Shown: positions 18,052-27,283 of the stretch, one piece after another
Layout of the letters: every line of letters begins with the position of its first letter
How positions within the stretch are numbered: the stretch's first letter is position 1
Translations under genes and position numbers: made by a program
Source: Hydrogenophaga sp. PBL-H3
GTDB lineage: Bacteria; Pseudomonadota; Gammaproteobacteria; Burkholderiales; Burkholderiaceae_C
Assembly (NCBI RefSeq): GCF_010104355.1
Contig: NZ_CP044973.1
Span: 248,001 to 312,000 of the forward strand
Direction of reading: 5' to 3'
DNA: 64,000 bases
The notes under the pieces: generated by a model
Databases searched by the model: none
What the model was told of the DNA's origin: nothing
The model's input: the letters and a program-made list of their open reading frames with translations, nothing else

Positions 18052-18744
18052 TCAGGCGGGCACAAGCGTGTGTTTTTTCCACCGCGCGCAGCCCTTGCGG
18101 ATGAGCGGTAGAGCCGCGCCTCGGACTTGCCGCCAGGACACTTCCAGCTCGAAGGCGGCGTCCATTTCGGAGATGGGCAGCAGGCGCTGCAGCCTCTGGG
18201 AGAGGGAGGGCACTGGAACCGTGCCGATGGAGCGCACGTGGTACTTCACGCCCATCTCATCGGCCCGGGCCATGAGTTCGTTTGCGTCGTAGCCCGCATG
18301 CCGGCTCAACAGTCCGATCAGGATGCCAACGAAACGGGGGCCATGGGCCTCGTACCCCACATTGAGTCGGTGAGCAGCCTCGTGCAGGATGACCCAGCGG
18401 TTGCGGGACCACTTGGGCAAGCTCAGCTCATGGGAGTGCTTAGCAAGTGCCCGGCGCTGCCCACGGTGGGGGCGGATCACAGCTGGAGGTGGTGTTCTGG
18501 CATGGCCATATCTCCCACGCTCGCTGGTCCAGACGGGTTTGAGGAAGTCCGCGCACTCCTGCAGGGTCTCGAACTCAGACGAATAGTGGCAGTGCGTGGT
18601 GCTCAGTGCTTCGCCACTGTCCTCGGCAAGGCGGACAAGGCGGCGGCTGCATGTCGCTTCCCAGCGGTAGACCACGGTGCGCTGGTTGTCGCGCATCTCA
18701 GCGCGCCCGAACATGCTGTGAAGATTCTTCTGAAGGATGCGCAT
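18052..18744 (-). CDS. HExxH metallopeptidase-like protein, 230 aa
   Basis: Carries ILHEAAHRLNV near residue 120, an HExxH zinc motif, with AHGPRFVGILIGLL about 12 residues later, a common third-ligand context in small SprT- or DUF-type zinc peptidases. No signal peptide. ATG at 18744 is preceded by GAGG; the open frame extends further without a better start. It sits 34 bases behind the thermonuclease gene. The substrate is unknown. Confidence 0.65.
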   Translation of the reverse strand: MRILQKNLHSMFGRAEMRDNQRTVVYRWEATCSRRLVRLAEDSGEALSTTHCHYSSEFETLQECADFLKPVWTSERGRYGHARTPPPAVIRPHRGQRRALAKHSHELSLPKWSRNRWVILHEAAHRLNVGYEAHGPRFVGILIGLLSRHAGYDANELMARADEMGVKYHVRSIGTVPVPSLSQRLQRLLPISEMDAAFELEVSWRQVRGAALPLIRKGCARWKKHTLVPA

Positions 18745-18778
18745 GGTGCTGTGCCTCAACGGATGGGGGCAGGGCGCA

Positions 18779-19318
18779 TCAATGGCTGGAGCGGCGGAAG
18801 TCCCATGGGGCAACAGGGCTCTGGTCGCCCCAAAGGCCCCTGCTGGCTGCGCGGGCGTCATCCTCAGCGCGGGCATAGTCGCGGCGCTCAGCGGCGCTCT
18901 GGTCGCGCTGGTAGTGCTTGTAGTGCCAAGCCATGCCACGGTTTACCTGGATGAGGTTCACGTCGCTACCACCCGACAACACCACCCCCAGCACGCGCCC
19001 ATAGCGGTCCTCGGCGTCATAACGCACCTGAACCATCTTGCCGTAGACCAGTTCACTCAGCGAGCGCTTGGACACTTGCCCAAAGGCCTGTTTGGACTCG
19101 GGAGCGTCGATGCCCCTGAGGCGCACCTTGGTGGTCCGCTTGTTGGCATCAAGAACGGTGATGGTGTCCCCGTCGGAGACACCCACCACGCGACCTTCAA
19201 TCTGCGCCGACCATGCGTGGTTCAGACCTCCCGCTAGGATGAGCACCATGACGATCTGCGCGATCCAGCGTGGCATTCCGAGCATGCGCAGGGTGAAGAG
19301 GATTACAAGTTTGCTCAT
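18779..19318 (-). CDS. thermonuclease (SNase-like), exported
   Basis: 179 residues. The N-terminal 38 residues contain a hydrophobic segment (IAQIVMVLILAGGLNHAWS), a signal or anchor. The SNase fold follows with VSDGDTITV, VRLRGIDAPE, and the late QVNRGMAWHYKHY and GLWG. These match the metal-binding and arginine positions of the staphylococcal nuclease family. Such genes are common on Burkholderiales plasmids. The exact start is uncertain because several ATGs lie in the first 20 codons. Confidence 0.88.
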   Translation of the reverse strand: MSKLVILFTLRMLGMPRWIAQIVMVLILAGGLNHAWSAQIEGRVVGVSDGDTITVLDANKRTTKVRLRGIDAPESKQAFGQVSKRSLSELVYGKMVQVRYDAEDRYGRVLGVVLSGGSDVNLIQVNRGMAWHYKHYQRDQSAAERRDYARAEDDARAASRGLWGDQSPVAPWDFRRSSH

Positions 19319-19373
19319 GCAGATATGGGTGGTTGGATAGTAGAAAAGGGCCTCGATTCATAGTTGCATAGCT

Positions 19374-21047
19374 TCACTCGTTGTCAAGGGCGCGCGCCAC
19401 GCCATGCAAGCGAAAAAGGTTGCCATCACGGTCGCGCATCACCATTGGGAAAGCCCATGGGTCGAACGGGCCGGGTTCTTGTTCACGCACATCCAGGGTG
19501 ATTGTGGTGTGACGCTGCACGCCGGACCCTTTGGGCTTGTTCGTGTCCGCCTGCCAGAACGAGACTTCCAATGTGTCGTCACTGATCGCAGTTGCGGTAC
19601 GAAAGTGCCCGCCAACTGAAGCATCACCCACTCGTGAGAGCTTGGGGCGCAGACGCAGGTTGGACATTGCCACCGCGCGCCCAAGGATGTTCCAGGCGCG
19701 CGAGTCAGCAAGACTGAAGGGCTCGTCGGCAGCCTCACCACGGGGAGAGGGCACGAAGTCGCCGTGCGGAGGCATGTTCACGATGTCACAGGGGCGCATG
19801 CGGTCGCGGCCCCACGTGAAGTCAAGCTGGCACAGGCGCTCGACGTGCGACGGGGGAAGCGCATGGACAAGTGCCTTCACGCGCATGTGTTCCACAAACT
19901 TGAAAAGCGTCATGGTCCGGCCCCATGCGATGTGAACATCACTGTTGCCCGCGTCCCTGCGGGCATCCAGTTCCGCGTTCAACTGCGCCATGTTGTCGTT
20001 GAAGGTGGCGTTGGCCGTGGTGTGCAATGAGCCGGGCTTGCCGGGAAAGGACTCGACGTTGCACCATGCAGACCAGTCGATCGGCAACGCCAGTTCGGCT
20101 GAAGCGTCGAGAAAACGTTGCTTTCCTGCTCGTGGGCTAGCACCAATGAACAACTGGTCAGCAAGGCACACGTCGTAGTCGAGCACCACGCGCTCGGCAC
20201 CGGGTCCGGCCAGGGTGAGCTCATACCGGGAGAAGTCGTCACTGAAGCCTGCGCTGAGCCCCTCAAGGTGGAGATGAATGCCGTTGGTAAGAGTGCCGGC
20301 CGCCTTGGGATCAAAGCCGACGCGCGCACAGTCGGGATCAAACCCGAGTTCGAGACGCACCGAGTTCTTGGCCAGGGGTTCGTTGATGCGACTGCGGTCG
20401 ATCTTCGCCAGCGTGCTGAAGGATCCATCGAACCGGTTCACCTGCCGCAGGAACCACGTCTTTCCAGCGGCGGGGTGATGCTTGGAGAAGACGTGTACGC
20501 GTACTGCTTGCTGAAAGAAGGCGGCACGCTGAAAGAAATCGAGGTACACAGACCCGGGATCACCAACAAACGCAACGCGCTGCAGGTCGAGTGGCAGATC
20601 GCGGCTGTGCTTGGCTCGAAGCATCACCTCCTGCGCGCGCTCGCCGGGGATGGAGACCGCCTCCGCCTTCGACAACCCGTTGTGCGACAGCCCACGGGAC
20701 AGATTGAGTTTCGCCTTCTGAGTGCCCTCCCACGTGAAGTTCGGGATCAGTGCGCGCAGCAGCATGTCCGCGTGGACGGCGGTCTTGCTGCCTTCGTTCT
20801 TCAATCCGCTGGTGCCGTTGCTGGCACGCATGAGGCGCGCCCACCGCGTGAGGCCTGCGCCTCCGTAAGTGATGCTTGGAGCGTAGTGCCCATTGGCCAG
20901 GTAGAAGGCGTACAGATCGAACGCATAGGACTTGTTCGTGTTGACCTCAGGCGCGTCGTGTCCACCGTGCGGCTGCGCCGTTGACGTTGCAGACGGGGCC
21001 GCGCTGTGCGAGTGCAGGGCGGGGGTGGAGCTCAAAAGATGGGTCAT
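19374..21047 (-). CDS. hypothetical protein, 557 aa
   Basis: Large soluble protein; start ATG 21047 (MTHLLSSTPALHSHS). After a Ser/His/Ala-rich 40-residue lead, the body has no Walker, HExxH, methyltransferase or nuclease motif that I can see. The upstream region on the minus strand has GGATTGA/TCAATCC pairing, so a leader hairpin is possible. Codon use matches the neighbours. A long conserved-looking protein of unknown role. Confidence 0.75.
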   Translation of the reverse strand: MTHLLSSTPALHSHSAAPSATSTAQPHGGHDAPEVNTNKSYAFDLYAFYLANGHYAPSITYGGAGLTRWARLMRASNGTSGLKNEGSKTAVHADMLLRALIPNFTWEGTQKAKLNLSRGLSHNGLSKAEAVSIPGERAQEVMLRAKHSRDLPLDLQRVAFVGDPGSVYLDFFQRAAFFQQAVRVHVFSKHHPAAGKTWFLRQVNRFDGSFSTLAKIDRSRINEPLAKNSVRLELGFDPDCARVGFDPKAAGTLTNGIHLHLEGLSAGFSDDFSRYELTLAGPGAERVVLDYDVCLADQLFIGASPRAGKQRFLDASAELALPIDWSAWCNVESFPGKPGSLHTTANATFNDNMAQLNAELDARRDAGNSDVHIAWGRTMTLFKFVEHMRVKALVHALPPSHVERLCQLDFTWGRDRMRPCDIVNMPPHGDFVPSPRGEAADEPFSLADSRAWNILGRAVAMSNLRLRPKLSRVGDASVGGHFRTATAISDDTLEVSFWQADTNKPKGSGVQRHTTITLDVREQEPGPFDPWAFPMVMRDRDGNLFRLHGVARALDNE

Positions 21048-21265
21048 GGCGACTCGCTTGGATTGGGGATGGGTGGATTGAAAATCCCCGCAGCGGATGC
21101 CGCAACTCAATCCGGCCAGTTCTGGTTCGGAGAGAAAGAATCACCCGCCGCTCCGCCAAAACAGGCCTGATCGACTTGCAGTCCTGCGCCCTCGCATCGA
21201 CACTCGCCACCGAAACCGTCTTTGACGATTCCGCTACCGCACCACCTGGTCGGACAGCCTTCAAC

Positions 21266-21314
21266 GGGCAATCGCCCAATCAAACCAACCCGCGAGGACG
21301 CAATGCCCTCGGGG
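21266..21314 (+). promoter_or_regulatory. structured 5' leader, two-stem type
   Basis: Stem I: GGGC 21266-21269 with GCCC 21274-21277. Linker contains ACCAACC. Stem II: outer CCC 21289-21291 with GGG 21312-21314, inner CGAGG 21293-21297 with CCTCG 21307-21311. Start codon at 21348. Confidence 0.6.
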
Positions 21315-21347
21315 TGTGGCGACTCGCTTTAAACGGAGCATTCGCCA

Positions 21348-21737
21348 ATGGAAATCATCAAGAAACCCAAGTTCGTCATGCCGCCCACCAAGGGTGCGAC
21401 ACATGAGCTGCGGGAGTGGCTGCTGAACACGGTCTACGACCGGAGCCATCTCAAAGACCAGCCCGGCTACAAGCTGCTCGAGGCCTCCAACAAGTTCAAC
21501 CAGGGCATCTACATCGTGGAAGGCAACTTCGCACGAGACGGCTACAAGCTTGCATTGCAGGAAGCGTCCGCTGCAGGCCTGTCCACCAAACGGGTCATCG
21601 TGTATGGCGTGACCAGCACCTACTCGGGCCACGGCATCTTCTTCACCAAATTCGAAGAGTTGGGGGTCATGGTGCCGGCGTTCGCCTACGCGTCCGGACC
21701 TAGCCAATCCATCGAACCCGCGTGCGCCGCGGCATAA
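21348..21737 (+). CDS. hypothetical protein, 129 aa
   Basis: Compact protein with strands and helices (GIYIVEGNFARDGYKLALQE, KRVIVYGVTSTYSG). No known motif. It is a single-gene unit between a structured leader and an intrinsic terminator, with AACGGAG before the start as ribosome site. That leader-gene-terminator format recurs for many small genes here. Confidence 0.75.
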   Translation: MEIIKKPKFVMPPTKGATHELREWLLNTVYDRSHLKDQPGYKLLEASNKFNQGIYIVEGNFARDGYKLALQEASAAGLSTKRVIVYGVTSTYSGHGIFFTKFEELGVMVPAFAYASGPSQSIEPACAAA

Positions 21738-21754
21738 AGCAAGCCCACCACCCC

Positions 21755-21789
21755 TGCGCCTCTGGACCTTCACGGTTCAGGGGCGTTTT
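21755..21789 (+). terminator. intrinsic terminator
   Basis: CGCCTCTGGACC pairs with GGTTCAGGGGCG (one mismatch) around TTCAC and runs into TTTTTC, directly after the 129-residue gene. Confidence 0.75.
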
Positions 21790-22013
21790 TCCGTTTGAGT
21801 TCCAGGACGAGTGTCGAGCACAGGAACCCCGCGACGGGCGTGGTGGTGGACGGGGGCCGCAGGATCGGATCGGTGGAGAGCTTGGCATTGAAAGGCAACC
21901 GTCGGCCTTCGGCCTCACTAGGCATGGTGGCCTCTCGAGGGGCACCCCCTGGCCAAGATGTGACTACACGGAGAACCACAGGACTTCAGAGGAGATGCCT
22001 TCTTGCATCTCCT

Positions 22014-22643
22014 TTAGGGGTGGAAACCTTGCAAAGTTTGGAAACACCGTGCAAATGGAAACGCTGCCTCCTTGCTCAAGGGGGACAACAATGGAGCCAT
22101 GCCCATGCGGGGGGGAGAGCTTGAGTTCAAAGCGGCTGCTGCTGTGGCCAGCGTCGTGATGATGGCTGCACGATTCAGCAGATCCCACAGACCCTGCCTC
22201 TGCGCCGGGGCGACTACCTCGCGGCTATCACTCAAGCCACGAATTCGCCCCCGCAGTTCAACCAAGCGCTCACGGGCTACTTGCACGGATGGCGTGTTGC
22301 CCTTGGCCACCGACTTCAGGTGCTTTCGAAGCTCATCCGCCAAATCCTCCGGTGAGGGAGGAGGTGGAAACTTCATCCCCAACTGGCGCAGCAAACTGGG
22401 CAGATACAACGTGATGGTTCGGGCTACGTCCGAATTAGAACGAGCCCCTGCGAAAGAAGTCACCCCGCCCCAGAAGGTGGTGTCTTCGACCAGCATGCTC
22501 AAAGCTTCTATTGCGTCACGAGAAGCATCGTGAAGCGCCAACTCATAGGCGCTCGAGTTCCCTCGAGATTTGGCTTGAGATCCCACATCGAGATGCGACC
22601 GAATTCGATTGCTGTACCCAAGGTACACGTCCGCAGCTGCCAT
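22014..22643 (-). CDS. hypothetical protein, 209 aa
   Basis: A very strong ribosome site (GGAGGAGGAGGAG) sits 4-5 bases before ATG 22643. The body is helical; PPPPPSPEDLADELRKHLKS near residue 95 begins a helical half, and a hydrophobic Ala-rich stretch near 160 (AAIITTLATAAAALN) might touch a membrane. No family recognised. Confidence 0.7.
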   Translation of the reverse strand: MAAADVYLGYSNRIRSHLDVGSQAKSRGNSSAYELALHDASRDAIEALSMLVEDTTFWGGVTSFAGARSNSDVARTITLYLPSLLRQLGMKFPPPPSPEDLADELRKHLKSVAKGNTPSVQVARERLVELRGRIRGLSDSREVVAPAQRQGLWDLLNRAAIITTLATAAAALNSSSPPRMGMAPLLSPLSKEAAFPFARCFQTLQGFHP

Positions 22644-22992
22644 ATCGCTCCTCCTCCTCCTTCAAAGTACGAGCAATACTAGCGAGACCTGTGGTGATGC
22701 ACAACGCCAACAGGCGCGTCCCCAGCCGCTTGCTCGGCTTCTTCAAGAACTATGCCGCCGAAAAACTCCAGCTGAAGCGCCTTGTGCACTATGGGTGGCC
22801 GGATCGGGTTGCGCGCCCAGCACGGCGACTCGACACTCAGACCTGTAACCGTCTCCGACGATTTCGCATCCCTGTGCACGCGCAGCGGATCGCATTCAAC
22901 TCACTGTTTCGGCCAGCCCGAACCATTTCCCAACCCCGCGAGGACTCAGCTGCCTCATGGCGGTTGGGTGCTCGCTCGCATGGAGCATTCAC
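22644..22992. other. divergent intergenic region
   Basis: About 350 bases between divergent genes. The right end is the structured leader of the DndC-like gene. The rest contains no gene that I can support. Confidence 0.5.
22908..22968 (+). promoter_or_regulatory. structured 5' leader, two-stem type (DndC-like gene)
   Basis: Stem I: TTCGG 22908-22912 with CCGAA 22918-22922. Stem II: outer CCCAACC 22929-22935 with GGTTGGG 22962-22968, seven pairs, and inner GAGG 22940-22943 with CCTC 22953-22956. Start codon at 22993. Confidence 0.65.
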
Positions 22993-24723
22993 ATGCAGAA
23001 CGAGTTATTCAGCGAGGCTTCATCCGAGGTCCAGGGCGTGCAAAGCCGCTCCCTGGGCATCGAGATTCCTCAAAACAAAGAAAGCCCTGTGGCACGCGCA
23101 ATGCGCAGAATCAGGACCATCATGCTCAAGAAGCTGGCCCCCGTCCTCGCGTACAGCGGGGGGAAAGATTCTTCGATTTTGGTGGCACTGGTGCTCACCA
23201 CCGCCCGTGAGATGAAGGAGCGCGGTGAGATAGTGATGCCTCTGACGATCGTCCACAGCAACACAGGTGTGGAAAATCCAGAAATCACAGAACTGGCTCG
23301 TAGTGAGATGGTGAAGATGAAGGCCTATGCAGAAAAGCACGGCCTGAAGCTGACCATCAACGTGGGCAAACCAACGCTCTCGGCTTCGTGGGCCGTGAAG
23401 GTGATCGGCGGCAGGGGCATCCCCAGCTTCCCCGACGGGCAGGCCTCCTGCTCTGTGGACTGGAAGGTGGCGGTCAACACCCGCCTGCTGACTGCGGCAT
23501 ACAAGCAATTGCGCAAGACCGAGGACATCGCTGATGTTGTGGTGATGACTGGTGTGCGTGAAGATGAGTCGATCATCCGAGACATGCGCATCAAGAAGCG
23601 CGGCGAGGTAGCTGAAGGCTTGTGGGAAAACGAGGATGGCCAGCTGCGCGCCTCACCCATACTGGACTGGACTGTCGATGACGTGTGGCTCCACATAGGC
23701 TATTGCAACGCAGGTGTCGAGGACAGCTTTTCGGACTTCTCCGACGTCATGAGGGTGTATGCCGGCGCGGGCGGTAGCTCGTGTGTCGTGGTGGCAGACA
23801 TGCGCACTGCAAACAACAAGACAGCATGCGGTGCTCGCTTTGGTTGCTGGGCATGCGTCAAAACGCAGAATGACCGGTCCATGGACACGCTGATCGCTTC
23901 TGATGAGCAACGCTACGGGCACATGAAGCCTCTGGCAGCGCTCAGGAACTACATCAGCAACACACAGTACGACTGGAGCAAGCGCCAGTTCGTGACCAGA
24001 ACCATCGACGCAGAGGGCTTCATCACCATTGGCGCGGACACCTACTCACCGAACATGCTCGCTGACCTGTTGGCGTACACGCTGACAGCGCAAGTCGAGT
24101 CCGGTGTGTCGATCATCGACTACGCAACGCTTGTCGGGATTGATGCCAGGTGGAGCATGTACGGGCTGTTACCCCCTTTTGCGTGCCTGAAGATCTACTT
24201 CGACGTGATGGATGGGAACCTCAAGCGCGCGCCTGTCGTGGAGCGACACCCGAAGACGCCAACGCCGAGCATTGGCAAGATCTACGTGGGGCGCCAGTGG
24301 GAGCACATCGAGGGGCCCAACAGCTTGTCGGGCCTGCGCGACACCTCGCGGGAGTTTCACGGTGAGGCATGCGGCCTGGACCTGAGGGTTCTATCCAACG
24401 GCAACATGGTGATCGACGATGAACGCGATGACGGCATCGAAGTGGATCCGGAAGGGGCCATGGACTTCGTGGAGTTCTTCGGGAGAGAGATGGTGCAGCA
24501 GCATTGCCGCATGGATCACCCCGACTGGGCCGCTGGGTACATGACCTATCTGGGCTACGGCACGCTGGCCATCGCCAAGGGCCGCTCGGCACAGGCCGAC
24601 GGCATCCTGCGCCGTACGCGCTGGCGCCAGGCCAACAACCTGCACGGCCAGCGAAGCGTGGAGGAACTGCGTGCACGTTGCGTGTCGCTCAACGAAGAAC
24701 AGCTGGAGTTGCTGGCGGCCTGA
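22993..24723 (+). CDS. DndC-like PP-loop ATPase (PAPS reductase family)
   Basis: 576 residues. PP-loop SGGKDSS begins near residue 55, and the Cys cluster CGARFGCWACVK near 278 closely resembles the FeS-binding Cys block of DndC proteins. Family members adenylate a substrate and move sulphur or similar groups; DndC acts in DNA phosphorothioation. No dndA, dndB, dndD or dndE is seen here, so phosphorothioation itself is not supported. ATG at 22993 (MQNELFSEASSEV) is chosen because the upstream codons belong to the leader hairpin. A clean terminator follows. A second, shorter PP-loop protein is encoded at 35724. Confidence 0.8.
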   Translation: MQNELFSEASSEVQGVQSRSLGIEIPQNKESPVARAMRRIRTIMLKKLAPVLAYSGGKDSSILVALVLTTAREMKERGEIVMPLTIVHSNTGVENPEITELARSEMVKMKAYAEKHGLKLTINVGKPTLSASWAVKVIGGRGIPSFPDGQASCSVDWKVAVNTRLLTAAYKQLRKTEDIADVVVMTGVREDESIIRDMRIKKRGEVAEGLWENEDGQLRASPILDWTVDDVWLHIGYCNAGVEDSFSDFSDVMRVYAGAGGSSCVVVADMRTANNKTACGARFGCWACVKTQNDRSMDTLIASDEQRYGHMKPLAALRNYISNTQYDWSKRQFVTRTIDAEGFITIGADTYSPNMLADLLAYTLTAQVESGVSIIDYATLVGIDARWSMYGLLPPFACLKIYFDVMDGNLKRAPVVERHPKTPTPSIGKIYVGRQWEHIEGPNSLSGLRDTSREFHGEACGLDLRVLSNGNMVIDDERDDGIEVDPEGAMDFVEFFGREMVQQHCRMDHPDWAAGYMTYLGYGTLAIAKGRSAQADGILRRTRWRQANNLHGQRSVEELRARCVSLNEEQLELLAA

Positions 24724-24748
24724 TAGGTCCGCGAAAACCACCACCCCG

Positions 24749-24783
24749 AAGCCCCGCCCGTCACAAGGCGGGGTTTCTTTTTT
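24749..24783 (+). terminator. intrinsic terminator
   Basis: AAGCCCCGCC pairs with GGCGGGGTTT around an 8-base loop and is followed by CTTTTTT. Confidence 0.9.
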
Positions 24784-24801
24784 GGGCGCCGACTGCGAAA
24801 A

Positions 24802-24812
24802 AAAGCAACTTT
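24802..24812. promoter_or_regulatory. AAAGCAACTTT palindrome, copy 3
   Basis: Exact copy, widened by A and T runs and then by CTGC (24793-24796) and GCAG (24815-24818) in inverted orientation. Located just after a terminator and 150 bases before the next gene. Confidence 0.6.
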
Positions 24813-24965
24813 TTGCAGTTTGGCCCGATTTGGGGGCGACAACGCACCCAAACCACCCAGTTGTCCGGGGGCCGCGCGGGAACACCAGTCGAACAATTCA
24901 CCTTGGAAGCAGTGCCGTGGGCGCTGCCTGCGCATTCAATGCGCGCTCAGACCGAGGAACGACAG

Positions 24966-25601
24966 ATGAATGCAGCTTGCGTGGGTGGTGATGAAGACAG
25001 GGCCACCGGTCCAGAACTGAGCCTACAGGAGCTCATGGAGCACCCGTATTGGCAACCGTTGGACCCGGCGCTTCACGCACTGGTGGAACAGGTGCCCACG
25101 ATCATTGAAAAGTACGAGCGCACCACCATCCTGTCGTGGATCTACCTGGCCCAAGGCGTGATGCCGTTCGTGGAGGTCTCGGATCGCATCCACGGGCCTG
25201 AAAGCGTCACGCTGCGCAAGAAGTCGCTGCGCCGCATCCTGCGCTCCATGGAACGTCTGTGCTTGATCAGCATCGTGAACTTTCCCGATGAAGACGGCGG
25301 CACCGTGGATGACGGCGAAGACCTGATCGGTCGAACCTCCATGATCAGCCTGAACTGGACGGGCATGGTCTGGATGCGCCGCGCTTGGGGTGCGCGCTCC
25401 AAGATGGTCAAGGGCAACAACGTGCGCGCCGTGCATGACCTGTTCACCGAGGAAGAGGATGAAGGCAAGGGCAACGACCCGTGCTGGGTGGAAAACCTCG
25501 AAGGTGCAGATCCGGAGGCCGCGCGCGAGCAGATTCGCCAGCAGCACACCCGGTCCTCACCGATCACTTCGGTCTTCGATCTGGCGTTGCCGCGCCGCTG
25601 A
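24966..25601 (+). CDS. hypothetical protein, possible winged helix, 211 aa
   Basis: ATG at 24966 (MNAACVGGDEDRAT); GAGGAACGACAG upstream is the ribosome site. Residues 75-110 (TLRKKSLRRILRSMERLCL) look like a helix-turn-helix or winged-helix pair followed by strand ISIVNF, so DNA binding is possible. Acidic elsewhere. It precedes the DUF1173-like gene by 150 bases. Confidence 0.65.
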   Translation: MNAACVGGDEDRATGPELSLQELMEHPYWQPLDPALHALVEQVPTIIEKYERTTILSWIYLAQGVMPFVEVSDRIHGPESVTLRKKSLRRILRSMERLCLISIVNFPDEDGGTVDDGEDLIGRTSMISLNWTGMVWMRRAWGARSKMVKGNNVRAVHDLFTEEEDEGKGNDPCWVENLEGADPEAAREQIRQQHTRSSPITSVFDLALPRR

Positions 25602-25753
25602 GGCCGTCATTTCGGGGGTCAAACGTGACATTTTCACGGGCGGGTTCGAGGCTTTGACCCCAAACACGTTCGTTGGCACCCATCTCTTGTGCGACCTGCG
25701 CTTGCACACTGAGGGCTCTGATGAACAGACCGCCGTGGCCGGTGCCACAACCT

Positions 25754-27271
25754 ATGACACACACAGAGAAACCTCCGCGCAGCGCCAACCGACTCATGGT
25801 CGGTGGACAGGTATTTGACTACCTGGATTTGTCAAAGCCATCGCTGGCGGAGCCGTTTCAAGCGGCCATGGAGATTGCCCGCGAGAAGTTCGGGCATGCG
25901 CTCTGCCTTTGCCGCCGCCAACCCCTCAAGCTGCAGCTGCGCCTGCGCATGGGTAAGTTCCACCTCGCCGTCTGGCCCAACGAAGGGCCACACCACGACA
26001 CCGAGTGCGCATTCTTCCGCGATGACCTGTGGGTCAACCCCAACATCCTGCCCGCTGAGCGCCAAGACCCTGCGCGCCCAGCCGTTCAGCCGACGCCCGC
26101 CCACCCGCGCGTTGTGGCCTCCAACACTCAGAAGGCGACCCAGGCCTCAACCGGTGCCGCTTCAGCGCCTGCAGCGCCAGCTGAGCATGTCAAACCGCCT
26201 CGCCGGCAGATCATGCTGGCCGTCCCGGGGCAGCGCGACACCGAGCCTCGTTCCCCCGGGGCGCCAGTCCAACGCCCGCTGAACCTGCGCGCGCTGGCCA
26301 TGGGTCTGTGGGAAGAGGCTGCGCTGTGCCGCTGGCACACCAGCTGGACCCGTGACTGGGGCCGAGCACGCTACGAGCTGCAGCGCGTTGCCGGCACCCT
26401 CGACCTCAACGGCCAGCCTCTGGACGAAATGCTGTTCGTGCCACGCCCGTTCCGCGAGGGCGCCAAAGAAAAGCTCAACAACGAGTGGGAAGAGTTCGTC
26501 CGACGCCTCGGCAATCGCACGCGCGGCACCCCCCTGTACCTGCTGATTGCCCCGGTGCGCAGTTTTGCGAACCCGGGCAACGGCTCTCCTGCGGTCATGC
26601 ACCTGCGCCATCTGCGCCATCCCGTAGGCCTGTCCGATGCGAGCCTCGACTTCATCCAGAAGGATTGCAAGACCGCATTGCGTCAGGTGAGCACCAATCT
26701 GGCCGACATCCGTGCCGCACGCCAAGGGGATGCACGCGCAGACGATCCACGCAACCCGGAGGTAATCGGCTTCTTCCTGGCCGAAGCCAACAGCCGCGGC
26801 GGTGTATTCGCACGCGCCGCCTGGCTCATGAACGTGCATCCGCGCACCTTTATTCCGGCCAACAGCCGCAACGCCGTGATGCTCGTGGACGCCCTCATCG
26901 ACCGGGGCTACTCCTTCCAGCGCCTTCAAAGCGATGTGCAGCCCATGCGCCGCACCAGCCCTGACTGGCTTGTGCGCCATGTGATCGGCCCGGACGGCAA
27001 GCCCATGGCGCGCGCCGCCATCGACATGCTCGACCGGGGAAGTTCCTCCGAATACCTGCAATCGCGGCACCGGTTGGCGCAGGAGATGGGGAAGCAGGGC
27101 TTGCCAACCTGGACCTGGGTGCCCAGTGGGCCGTTCTCCAACCGAACGGTACCGATGTTGCCCCCGCGCGATGAGATGACCCCAGCAGAGATTCAAAGGG
27201 CCTTGGCGACCATCGCCTTGTCCCCCGATGCCGATTTCCAGTACGGGCCCAGCCCACGTTTTTCAACCTAA
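25754..27271 (+). CDS. DUF1173-like protein, about 505 aa
   Basis: The segment CLCRRQPLKLQLRLR ... HHDTECAFF near residues 45-80 has the C-x-C and H-H-x3-C arrangement seen at the N terminus of DUF1173 plasmid proteins, possibly a zinc site. A Pro/Ala-rich linker follows (about 110-165), then a conserved-looking body of 330 residues. ATG at 25754 or 25721 are both possible. It ends 12 bases before the first bactofilin gene, so these are probably one operon. DUF1173 has no established function. Confidence 0.7.
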   Translation: MTHTEKPPRSANRLMVGGQVFDYLDLSKPSLAEPFQAAMEIAREKFGHALCLCRRQPLKLQLRLRMGKFHLAVWPNEGPHHDTECAFFRDDLWVNPNILPAERQDPARPAVQPTPAHPRVVASNTQKATQASTGAASAPAAPAEHVKPPRRQIMLAVPGQRDTEPRSPGAPVQRPLNLRALAMGLWEEAALCRWHTSWTRDWGRARYELQRVAGTLDLNGQPLDEMLFVPRPFREGAKEKLNNEWEEFVRRLGNRTRGTPLYLLIAPVRSFANPGNGSPAVMHLRHLRHPVGLSDASLDFIQKDCKTALRQVSTNLADIRAARQGDARADDPRNPEVIGFFLAEANSRGGVFARAAWLMNVHPRTFIPANSRNAVMLVDALIDRGYSFQRLQSDVQPMRRTSPDWLVRHVIGPDGKPMARAAIDMLDRGSSSEYLQSRHRLAQEMGKQGLPTWTWVPSGPFSNRTVPMLPPRDEMTPAEIQRALATIALSPDADFQYGPSPRFST

Positions 27272-27283
27272 AGGAGAGTTCCC

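Noticed and set aside
22957..22992. Longer N terminus for the DndC-like protein
   Set aside because: The extra codons fall in the leader hairpin region, and the ATG at 22993 matches the spacing of other leader genes.
22993..24723. A complete DNA phosphorothioation system
   Set aside because: Only the DndC-like component is present; none of the other dnd, ssp or dpt genes can be seen.
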